The notes beneath the pieces were generated by a model. It was given only the letters and a program-made list of their open reading frames with translations, did not search any database and was not told the DNA's origin. DNA of 18,947 bases from DASSJM01 sp049587975. GTDB taxonomy: Bacteria; Actinomycetota; UBA4738; HRBIN12. The position numbers and the translations under genes are program-made. The stretch spans positions 1 through 18,947 of the forward strand of contig JBAVEY010000054.1 of assembly GCA_049587975.1 (NCBI GenBank), read 5' to 3'. Shown here piece by piece: positions 1 through 6,112 of the stretch (position 1 is the first letter of the stretch; each line of letters begins with the position of its first letter).

Positions 1-342
1 CGCCTCGGCCGCGCCGCGCCGCCGCCACGGGAACGCCACGACGACCTGGTCGGGTTCGGGACCCGGGCGGCTCCGGACCGCGAGCCGCACGCGGCTCTCG
101 GTCGCGAGCCGCGAGGTCAGTCGGGCGGTCAGTCGCGCGACGGTCCGCCGTCGCTGTTCCGATCCGGGACGGCCGGGGCTCCCGCGCACGCCAACCCGTT
201 CGAGCGCTGCGGCCACGCGCTCCTCGGGGACCTCGAGCCAGACCCCCACGGCGATCGTGAGCTTCACCGCGGGCCGAGGAAAGTACAGGTTCGGACCGTC
301 GAGGACGCGGAGCTCGACGAGGTCGGCGCGCGATGCGGCCAC
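1..342 (-). CDS. Mur ligase / cyanophycin-synthetase-like protein, N-terminal part
   Basis: Partial gene; its C-terminus lies beyond the left edge. The 114 visible codons begin at GTG (342) and contain LRVLDGPNLYFPRPAVKL, which resembles the conserved N-terminal opening of cyanophycin synthetases and related actinobacterial Mur ligases. Near the edge comes PEPDQVVVAFPWRRRGAAEA. The ATP-binding Mur-ligase core would lie outside, so catalytic residues cannot be checked. The family forms amide bonds by ATP-dependent ligation. The GTG start is chosen because a TAAGCT hexamer ends 7 nt upstream with no ribosome-binding site, the pattern of other genes here. It follows the MFS gene on the same strand after 14 nt. 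The family call rests on one motif; true cyanophycin synthesis is not shown. Confidence 0.5.
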   Translation of the reverse strand, partial: MAASRADLVELRVLDGPNLYFPRPAVKLTIAVGVWLEVPEERVAAALERVGVRGSPGRPGSEQRRRTVARLTARLTSRLATESRVRLAVRSRPGPEPDQVVVAFPWRRRGAAEA

Positions 343-349
343 GGGCGCG

Positions 350-355
350 AGCTTA
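350..355 (-). promoter_or_regulatory. -10 element of the Mur-ligase-like gene (leaderless)
   Basis: The minus strand reads TAAGCT, then 7 nt, then the GTG at 342. There is no purine-rich ribosome-binding site. It lies directly after the MFS stop codon, so the Mur-ligase-like gene may have its own start site. Inferred from position and the repeated pattern in this window. Confidence 0.35.
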
Positions 356-356
356 G

Positions 357-1622
357 TCAGCCGGGGTCGCCGGCGTGGTACCGGCGGAACGCCGGGACGC
401 GCCATGCCACGGCGGCGGCGCCGGCGATGCACAGCAGCCCGCCGGAGACCACCGACACCATCGGCGAGAAGGCCGCCGCGACGAGTCCGGCCTCCAGGTC
501 CCCCAGCCTCGGCCCGCCGGTCACCACCAGGATGTGGATGCCGAATAGCCGGCCGCGAAGGTGCTCCGGGACGGTGACCTGCAGGATCGTGTTGCGGAAC
601 ACGGCCGAGATCACGTCCGCCGCCCCCGCGACCGCCAGGAAGAACATGCCGAGCCACAGGTGGGACCCGACCAACCCGAACGCCGCGATGCCGGCGCCCC
701 ACACGACGACCGCCCAGATCACGGCCAGCCCCTGGTGCCGGATGCGCCCCACCCAGCCGCTCGTCGTCGCGCCCACGAACGCGCCCACCGCTGGTGCCGC
801 GAACAGGAGCCCGACCACCGTCGCGCCGCGATCGAACTGGGTGAGCGCCAGCACCGGGAACAGCGCTCGGGGCATACCGAACACCATCGCGATGATGTCG
901 ATCACGAAGGTCGACTGCAACACCTGACGACCGCGGAGGAAGGCGAACCCCTCCCGCACGGCGCGCCAGCCCACCGCCGCGCGTTCGCCCTCGGCGGGCG
1001 GCATCGGGCGGATCGAGATCGACGCGAGCAGCAGCAGGACGATCGAGATCAGGTCGATCGCGTACGCCCAGGAGAAGCCGAACCCGGCGACGACGACGCC
1101 CGCGAGCGCCGGCCCGATCAGCCCGGCGCCGTTCCAGATGACCTGGTTCAGCGCTGCGGCGGCCGGGAGGAGGCCCCGGTCGAGCAGCCGGGGGGTCATC
1201 GCGCTCCGCGTCGGGCCGTCGATCGCGCTCGTCGCGGCGATGCCGGCCACGGCCACGTAGATCAGGCCGAGCGGGGGATCGCCGTGCACCGCTCCGGCGA
1301 ACAGCAGTCCGGACGAGGCGAAGTAGCCGACCTGGGCCGTGATGAGGATCTTGCGGCGGTCGAAGGCGTCGAGGAACGTGCCGCCGGCAAGCGTCCCCGC
1401 CACGAGCGCGAGGAACCCGACGAGCCCGATCAGTCCGACGGCGACCGTCGAACCGGTGAGGCGGTACACCTGCAGGTACGTCGCGACGATCGTGAACTGC
1501 GACCCGAAGGTCGATGCCAGCAGCCCGAGCCACAGCCGCCGGAAGTCGCGCGACGCGCGCAGCGGCGTGACGTCCACCGCGATCCGCCGGACGAGCGATC
1601 GGCGTCCTTCCTCGTCCGCCAT
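357..1622 (-). CDS. MFS transporter (EntS/MFS_3-like exporter)
   Basis: A 421-residue integral membrane protein of the major facilitator superfamily. It has about twelve hydrophobic segments and the loop FLDAFDRRKIL (residues about 83-93), which corresponds to the conserved cytoplasmic loop 2-3. The opening DFRRLWLGLLASTFGSQFT and the later PEHLRGRLFGI segment are typical of the EntS-like MFS_3 group, which exports siderophores or drugs by proton antiport. Length is normal. The substrate cannot be read from sequence. The ATG start at 1622 has no ribosome-binding site, but TAGCGT ends exactly 6 nt upstream. The Mur-ligase-like gene follows 14 nt after the stop. Confidence 0.85.
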   Translation of the reverse strand: MADEEGRRSLVRRIAVDVTPLRASRDFRRLWLGLLASTFGSQFTIVATYLQVYRLTGSTVAVGLIGLVGFLALVAGTLAGGTFLDAFDRRKILITAQVGYFASSGLLFAGAVHGDPPLGLIYVAVAGIAATSAIDGPTRSAMTPRLLDRGLLPAAAALNQVIWNGAGLIGPALAGVVVAGFGFSWAYAIDLISIVLLLLASISIRPMPPAEGERAAVGWRAVREGFAFLRGRQVLQSTFVIDIIAMVFGMPRALFPVLALTQFDRGATVVGLLFAAPAVGAFVGATTSGWVGRIRHQGLAVIWAVVVWGAGIAAFGLVGSHLWLGMFFLAVAGAADVISAVFRNTILQVTVPEHLRGRLFGIHILVVTGGPRLGDLEAGLVAAAFSPMVSVVSGGLLCIAGAAAVAWRVPAFRRYHAGDPG

Positions 1623-1777
1623 GCGTCGACGCTAGCAGGCGCCGCGGAGGAGATGCGCATCCTGCTGTAAGGCAGGCGCTGTACTGGCCCGAGCTTCGAC
1701 GGCTGCATACGGTTCCGACGACACCGGGCGGAAGCGGGGGAGGGGCGGCGGTTGAGTCCCGGGAATCGACGCAACTG
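1623..1777. other. Intergenic spacer with small repeats
   Basis: Between the MFS start and the plus-strand remnant. It holds the MFS promoter, a small inverted repeat (CCTGC, 6 nt, GCAGG; 1661-1676), and GTTGAGT at 1751 repeated 26 nt later at 1777. No gene is recognised in it. Confidence 0.4.
1629..1634 (-). promoter_or_regulatory. -10 element of the MFS gene (leaderless)
   Basis: The minus strand reads TAGCGT, then CGACGC, then the ATG at 1622. No ribosome-binding site lies between, so the transcript probably begins at or next to the start codon. No convincing -35 was seen. Confidence 0.4.
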
Positions 1778-2119
1778 TTGAGTATCGACGATCAGACGCG
1801 AGGGCTGTTGGAGACAGTTGCTCGCATGTCGGTCGGCCTCCTGGTGGACGGCGAGTATGAAGTCCTAGAGACGATGACGGAAGGCCAACATCTATCGGGA
1901 GAAGAGCTCCGCCTGGGGGCGGAGTCGCTCGGGCGTCCCCTTGACCCCGTTGAAGTCTCACGCGGGTCGGATGTGCCGGACATGACTGCCGACCCCGGCG
2001 GTGGCCGCGCCCCCCCTACGCGTCACGGCACGATCGCCGCGTCCAGCGTCTCAAGACCCTCGTCCAGCAGGCCTTCGTCGATCGTGAGCGGCGGCAGCAG
2101 TCGGATCACGTTGTCGTAG
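1778..2119 (+). pseudogene. Probable truncated small gene (DUF7668-like N-terminal half)
   Basis: An open frame of 113 codons from TTG. The first 55 or so look protein-like (GLLVDGEYEVLETMTEGQHL, then SGEELRLGAESLGRPLDPVE) and recall the small DUF7668-type domain; that match is from memory. After about position 1960 the frame becomes low-complexity and runs antisense into the aminotransferase end, so the natural C-terminus appears lost. Codons in the first half (CTA, CAT, TAT, GAA, GTT, TCA, AGT) end in A or T about a third of the time, unlike the neighbours. That suggests acquired DNA. No ribosome-binding site or clear -10 was found. It may be a remnant or a chance frame; expression is doubtful. 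Confidence 0.35.
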
Positions 2120-3354
2120 GTCCCGGCCTTCAGGATCACGACGCCCTCCTCGAGGCACCGCTTCACGATCGCGTTCCCGCTCGGCCCGTCGAGCGGTTCA
2201 TTCGTTTCGCGGTCCGACACCAGTTCGATCGCGTTCATCATCCCGCGGCCCCGAACGTCCCCGATCACGTCGTGACGGTCCTGCATCTCGCGCAGACGCC
2301 CGAGCACCTTCTCGCCGAGCGTGCGCGAGCGTTCGAGCAAGCCCTCCTTCTCGATCTGGTCGAGGACCGCGAGCGCGGCCGCGGCCGCGACCGGGTTGCC
2401 GCCGTACGTGCCGCCGAGCCCGCCGACGTGCACCGAGTCCATCACGTCCGCCCGGCCGGTGACCGCGCTGATCGGCAGGCCGCCGCCGAGCGACTTCGCG
2501 CTCGTGATCAGGTCGGGCACGACGCCCTCGTCCTCGATCGCGAACCACCGTCCGGCGCGGCCCATGCCGCTCTGGATCTCGTCGGCGATGAACACGATCC
2601 CGTGCTCCGAGCAGAACTCGGCCAGGCCCTTGACGAACCCGGGCGCCGGGACGATGAACCCGCCCTCGCCCTGGATCGGCTCGAGGATAACGGCGGCGAC
2701 GTTCTCCTCGCCGATGTGCTTGTGGATCTCCTCGCGCGCGTAGTCGAGCGCCTCCTCGGCGCAGCGCTCGGCCCCGCCCGGCCAGCGGTAGGGGTACGCG
2801 AACGGGAGCCGGTAGATCTCGGGCGCGAACGGCCCCATGCCCTGCTTGTAGGGCATCACCTTGGCTGTGAGCGACATCGCGAGCAGCGTCCGGCCGTGGA
2901 ACGCGTGGTCGAACGTGACGATCGCCTGGCGCCCCGTGGCCTTGCGCGCGATCTTGACCGCGTTCTCGACGGCCTCGGCGCCCGAGTTCGCGAACATCGT
3001 CTTCTTCTCGAACTCGCCCGGCGCGATCGCGTTCATGCGCTCCGCGAGCTCGATGTACGGCTCGTTCGCCGTCACGTGGAAGCAGGTGTGCGTGTCGAGC
3101 TCCAGCTGGCGCTGGGCCGCCGCCACGACCTCCGGGGACGTGTGCCCGACGTTCAGCACGGAGATGCCGGTGGCGAAGTCGATCAGCCGGTTGCCGTCGA
3201 CGTCCTCGATGATCGCGCCCGAGGCCCGGGCGGTGACGATCTGGTGGGTGTTGAACACGCCCTGCGGGACGGCCTTGGCCCGGCGTTCGAACCACTCGCG
3301 GGACCTGGGTCCGGGGACCTCGGTGATGAGCTTGCGCTCCTGCGGGATGTCCAC
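2023..3354 (-). CDS. gabT: Class III aminotransferase, 4-aminobutyrate aminotransferase type
   Basis: A 443-residue PLP enzyme of the fold-type I class III family, normal length for GabT, cytoplasmic. GabT moves the amino group of GABA to 2-oxoglutarate, giving succinate semialdehyde and glutamate. Visible features are the phosphate-binding NSGAEAVENA (123-132), the FHGRT segment (152-156), EPIQGEGG (225-232), IADEIQSGMGR with the ring-stacking Asp (256-266), the PLP lysine K287 in TSAKSLGGG, and GTYGGNP (315-321). Relatives acting on lysine, ornithine or 5-aminovalerate share these motifs, so the substrate is inferred. The GTG start at 3354 has a good ribosome-binding site (GAGGAGG, about 8 nt spacing). 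Two aldehyde dehydrogenases lie 1.3 kb away in divergent orientation. Confidence 0.85.
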   Translation of the reverse strand: MDIPQERKLITEVPGPRSREWFERRAKAVPQGVFNTHQIVTARASGAIIEDVDGNRLIDFATGISVLNVGHTSPEVVAAAQRQLELDTHTCFHVTANEPYIELAERMNAIAPGEFEKKTMFANSGAEAVENAVKIARKATGRQAIVTFDHAFHGRTLLAMSLTAKVMPYKQGMGPFAPEIYRLPFAYPYRWPGGAERCAEEALDYAREEIHKHIGEENVAAVILEPIQGEGGFIVPAPGFVKGLAEFCSEHGIVFIADEIQSGMGRAGRWFAIEDEGVVPDLITSAKSLGGGLPISAVTGRADVMDSVHVGGLGGTYGGNPVAAAAALAVLDQIEKEGLLERSRTLGEKVLGRLREMQDRHDVIGDVRGRGMMNAIELVSDRETNEPLDGPSGNAIVKRCLEEGVVILKAGTYDNVIRLLPPLTIDEGLLDEGLETLDAAIVP

Positions 3355-3424
3355 GTTCGGCGCCTCCTCGTGAGGATGGCGTCAGTTTCCCACGCGGCGC
3401 GAGGGGTCTGCTCTGGGGGGAGGC

Positions 3425-3811
3425 CTACCAGACGGTTCGGACCGGGTAGCGCCGGATCCGTTCGTCTCCGGTGACGAGGTCGAGGTCCTCGACGAGCGCC
3501 TGGGCGACGAGCATGCGATCGAACGGGTCGCCGTGGATCGCGGGGAGCTCCGGGAGCGCCGACACATGCCGCTGATGGATCGGCAGCAGCTCGGATCGGA
3601 AACGCTCGACATGCTCGGCGAAATGCTCGGCCGGGGGGGAGGGGAGCCGAAGCTTGCCGCTCATCACCTTCAGGGTCAGTTCCCACGTCGTGGCGACGCT
3701 GATGAACACCCGGATGGCGGCGTCTTCGATGAGCTCGGCCACGGCCGGAGGGAGGCGCTCATCATCTGTGGCTGCCCACAGGAACGCGTGGCTATCGAGC
3801 AGGACCCTCAT
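3425..3811 (-). CDS. vapC: PIN-domain ribonuclease toxin (VapC family)
   Basis: A 128-residue PIN-domain protein, the toxin of a type II toxin-antitoxin pair; VapC toxins cleave RNA using Mg2+. Acidic active-site candidates are D6 (LLDSH), E44 (TTWELTLK), D95/D98 (HGDPFDRM) and D116 (VTGDERI). The HGDPFDRMLVAQA block is typical of the subgroup whose antitoxins are Phd/YefM-like. The ATG at 3811 is chosen because it overlaps the antitoxin stop by 4 nt (ATGA) and begins the canonical MRVLLDSHAFLWA. The set of acidic residues appears complete, so it is probably functional. The RNA target is unknown. Confidence 0.88.
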   Translation of the reverse strand: MRVLLDSHAFLWAATDDERLPPAVAELIEDAAIRVFISVATTWELTLKVMSGKLRLPSPPAEHFAEHVERFRSELLPIHQRHVSALPELPAIHGDPFDRMLVAQALVEDLDLVTGDERIRRYPVRTVW

Positions 3812-4071
3812 TCGAGCGGGAAGCCGGGGAACAACTGCCAGGGAAGTGGCTCGTCGAAGTCGTCCGACATCCAGATCTGGCCCTTGTACAGGCCCAGCGG
3901 CCTCTTGCCCGCGGCGGCCTCGATCGGGACGAGTCTGGCCACGGGCTTGCCGGCTCGCGCGATGACGATCTCCTCTCCGTTCTCGACGCGCTCGAGCAGC
4001 CGAGACAAGTGCGTCTTGGCCTCGTGGACGTTCACCGTCGTCTGGATAGGTGTCTCCTCGGCGCTCGCCAT
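3808..4071 (-). CDS. Phd/YefM-family antitoxin (VapB role)
   Basis: An 87-residue antitoxin located immediately upstream of the PIN toxin. The N-terminal half (VNVHEAKTHLSRLLERVENG, then EEIVIARAGKPVARLVP) is the Phd/YefM fold, which binds DNA and neutralises the toxin through its C-terminal tail. The tail here is KGQIWMSDDFDEPLPWQL, matching the usual 'D-FD-PLP' ending of antitoxins paired with this PIN subgroup. The start is ATG 4071, 6 nt downstream of a TACTCT -10 with no ribosome-binding site. A palindrome in the promoter spacer probably is the autoregulatory operator. The gene pair overlaps ATGA, implying translational coupling. Confidence 0.88.
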   Translation of the reverse strand: MASAEETPIQTTVNVHEAKTHLSRLLERVENGEEIVIARAGKPVARLVPIEAAAGKRPLGLYKGQIWMSDDFDEPLPWQLFPGFPLE

Positions 4072-4077
4072 GAGGCA

Positions 4078-4107
4078 AGAGTAGATGAGTCCAGTGGACT
4101 AAGTCAA
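4078..4107 (-). promoter_or_regulatory. Toxin-antitoxin promoter with palindromic operator
   Basis: On the minus strand: -35 TTGACT (4107-4102), an 18 nt spacer, -10 TACTCT (4083-4078), then TGCCTC and the antitoxin ATG. The spacer holds a perfect inverted repeat AGTCCA-C-TGGACT (4088-4100). An antitoxin complex bound there would block RNA polymerase, the usual autorepression of such pairs. The transcript is probably leaderless. The sequence elements are seen; the binding is inferred. Confidence 0.6.
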
Positions 4108-4138
4108 CATGACTCGGACCAGCCGCGTGTCAGCGCTT

Positions 4139-4479
4139 CTACGTGCCCTCGTGCGCGGGGTCGCCCACGACGTGCGTCGTCGGCAGCCTGAATCTCGCGG
4201 CCAGGCGGTGGAGGAGGTCGAGCCGGAGTCATTTCGAGGCGCCGGGCGGCAGGGTCGACAGGATCACCCAGCGAACGACCCGTGGTCGCGGATCGCGTCG
4301 TCGATCGCGAGCATCGGGTTGCCGTCGCCAACCCGTCCACGGGTGGTCTAGCGGCGGTGTTGCCGGCACCATCAGGAAGATGGCGCACGGGCGGCGCGTG
4401 AGAGCTCGCGGATCCGCGAGGCTGGAGGTTGGCCGGCGATCGTCTGCCTAGCGACGACGAGGTGGCGGCGCACCGGCAC
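4139..4479 (-). pseudogene. Decayed gene, small actinobacterial stress-type protein
   Basis: Four pieces read in order on the minus strand but in shifted frames. Piece 1 (from GTG 4479 or 4473) reads VRRHLVVARQTIAGQPPASR and continues to IRELSRAARA. Piece 2 (4387-4334) is CAIFLMVPATPPLDHPWT. Piece 3 (4332-4270) contains VGDGNPMLAIDDAIRDHGSF. Piece 4 (4267-4139) is VILSTLPPGASK, a TGA stop (4231-4229) where TGG is expected, then LRLDLLHRLAARFRLPTTHV and GDPAHEGT. This order resembles a roughly 150-residue actinobacterial protein, possibly UspA-like (recalled, not searched). About 35-40 residues seem deleted between pieces 2 and 3. A ribosome-binding site (GGAGG) still precedes the GTG. Several frameshifts, a deletion and a nonsense codon make it non-functional. 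Confidence 0.7.
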
Positions 4480-4563
4480 CGCCTCCAGACCTCCCTGGCA
4501 CGACCGGGTGCTCCCGAAAGGGAACCCACCGGCCTCGGCGAGACCCCGATGCGCGCTTTTCGG

Positions 4564-4616
4564 CATACTTTGGCCTGGAGTCTCGGACCCGTGCGGGTCG
4601 GGAACGGAAGGGGAGG
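4564..4616 (+). promoter_or_regulatory. Putative promoter, palindrome and ribosome-binding site of the aldehyde dehydrogenase operon
   Basis: Upstream of the ATG at 4622 lie a -10-like CATACT (4564-4569), a perfect 14-bp palindrome GACCCGTGCGGGTC (4586-4599) just past the expected transcription start, and a strong ribosome-binding site GGGGAGG (4610-4616, 5 nt spacing). The palindrome could be an operator or an mRNA hairpin. No clear -35. The rest of 4480-4563 shows nothing recognisable. Confidence 0.35.
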
Positions 4617-4621
4617 TCCAT

Positions 4622-6067
4622 ATGGCAACCGCAACGAAGACGTGGCAGATGTACATCGGCGGCGGCTGGGTCGACTCCTCGAGGGGTGAGTCCGAGCCCA
4701 ACATCGACCCCTCGACCGAGAGCGTGGCCGACGAGGTGCAGATCGGCACCCGGGACGACGCGGACCGGGCCGTCGAGGCCGCGCAGAAGGCCTACGACGA
4801 GGTCTGGTTCGACACCCCGCCGAAGGAGCGCTCGGCGATGATGTTCAAGCTCGCCGACGCGATCGACGCCGACGCCGAGACCCTCGCGCTGCTCGAGGCG
4901 CAGGACGTCGGCAAGCCGATCTCGGTCTCGAGCGCCGACATCCCCTTCATCAGCGACAACCTCCGCTTCTTCGCCGGCGCCGCTCGACACCTCGAGGGCA
5001 AGTCGACGGGCGAGTACGAGAAGGGGTTCACGAGCATGATCCGCCGCGAGCCGCTCGGCGTGACCGTGGGCATCTGCCCGTGGAACTACCCGCTGATGAT
5101 GGCGATCTGGAAGATCGGCCCCGCGCTTGCCGCGGGCAACACCTCGATCATCAAGCCCGCCGAGCTCACGCCGCGGACCACGCTGCGCCTGGCCGAGCTG
5201 TCGCAGGACATCCTGCCGCCCGGCGTGTTCAACGTGGTCACGGGCCACGGGTCCGAGATCGGCGACCAGCTCGTGAAGCACCCGCTCGTGCGCCTGGTCT
5301 CGGTCACGGGCGACACGGCGACGGGCAAGATCATCGCGTCGAACGCGGGGTCGTCCAACGTGAAGCGCGTCCACCTCGAGCTCGGCGGGAAGGCACCGGT
5401 CGTCGTGTTCGACGACGCGAACCTGGAGGGGCTGGTCGAGTCACTGAAGTTCGCCGGGTACACGAACACCGGTCAGGACTGCACGGCCTCCTGCCGCGTC
5501 GTCGCGGGCCCCGGCATCTACGAGGACCTGCTCTCCGAGCTCGTGCCGGCCGTCGAATCGATCAAGGTCGGTGACCTGGACGACGAATCCGTCGAGATGG
5601 GCCCGCTCGTGTCCAGCGGCCAGCGCGAGAGCGTGGTCGGGTTCGTCGACCGGGCGCAGAACTCGGGCGGCAAGGTCCTCACCGGCGGCGAGAAGATGGA
5701 CCGCGCCGGCTTCTACTACAAGCCGACGGTCGTGACCGACGTGGCCCAGGACTCCGAGATCGTGCAGAAGGAGGTGTTCGGGCCCGTCGTCACCGTGCAG
5801 CGGTTCGCCGACGAGGACGAGGCCGTGAACTGGGCCAACGACGTCGTCTACGGGCTGGCGTCCTCGGTGTGGACGCGGGACGCGAGCCGCGCGATGCGGG
5901 TCGCCCGGCGTCTCCAGTACGGCGCCGTGTGGGTGAACACGCACTTCATGATCACGGCCGAGATGCCGCACGGCGGGTACAAGGAGAGCGGGTACGGAAA
6001 GGACATGTCGATGTACTCGCTGGAGGACTACACGCAGATCAAGCACGTGATGTGGGCCCTCGACTGA
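4622..6067 (+). CDS. Aldehyde dehydrogenase, gamma-aminobutyraldehyde / betaine-aldehyde type
   Basis: A 481-residue NAD(P)-dependent aldehyde dehydrogenase, full length, cytoplasmic. Visible motifs are ICPWNYPLMM with the oxyanion Asn (151-160), KPAELTP (178-184), the general base E253 in HLELGGKAP and the nucleophile C287 in NTGQDCTAS. The C-terminal HGGYKESGYGKDMSMYSLED is characteristic of the PatD/YdcW group, which oxidises 4-aminobutyraldehyde to GABA in putrescine breakdown; betaine aldehyde dehydrogenases are close relatives. The ATG at 4622 is preferred over upstream in-frame starts because of the ribosome-binding site GGGGAGG 5 nt before it. It heads a plus-strand operon, and a GabT-type aminotransferase that could use its product lies nearby. 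Confidence 0.85.
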   Translation: MATATKTWQMYIGGGWVDSSRGESEPNIDPSTESVADEVQIGTRDDADRAVEAAQKAYDEVWFDTPPKERSAMMFKLADAIDADAETLALLEAQDVGKPISVSSADIPFISDNLRFFAGAARHLEGKSTGEYEKGFTSMIRREPLGVTVGICPWNYPLMMAIWKIGPALAAGNTSIIKPAELTPRTTLRLAELSQDILPPGVFNVVTGHGSEIGDQLVKHPLVRLVSVTGDTATGKIIASNAGSSNVKRVHLELGGKAPVVVFDDANLEGLVESLKFAGYTNTGQDCTASCRVVAGPGIYEDLLSELVPAVESIKVGDLDDESVEMGPLVSSGQRESVVGFVDRAQNSGGKVLTGGEKMDRAGFYYKPTVVTDVAQDSEIVQKEVFGPVVTVQRFADEDEAVNWANDVVYGLASSVWTRDASRAMRVARRLQYGAVWVNTHFMITAEMPHGGYKESGYGKDMSMYSLEDYTQIKHVMWALD

Positions 6068-6112
6068 CCGCGAGCCCCGGCACGCCGCGTGACGGAAGGA
6101 AGTGATCGCACC

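Noticed and set aside
1661..1676. CCTGC-GCAGG hairpin as a terminator
   Set aside because: No T-tract, and it lies upstream of the starts of both flanking frames, so there is no transcript end for it to serve.
2272..3474. Long plus-strand open frame (about 400 codons) opposite gabT
   Set aside because: It is Arg/Ala/Leu/Asp-rich and lacks motifs, and the opposite strand has a complete GabT with all catalytic residues. Such shadows are expected at this GC content.
4508..4621. N-terminal extension of the first aldehyde dehydrogenase (in-frame start at 4508)
   Set aside because: The extension reads through the promoter and ribosome-binding site region. ATG 4622 has GGGGAGG 5 nt upstream and gives the normal family N-terminus.
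4104..4634. A 176-codon minus-strand frame in the gap before the aldehyde dehydrogenases
   Set aside because: It is a single-frame reading across the decayed gene; the protein-like pieces lie in other frames.
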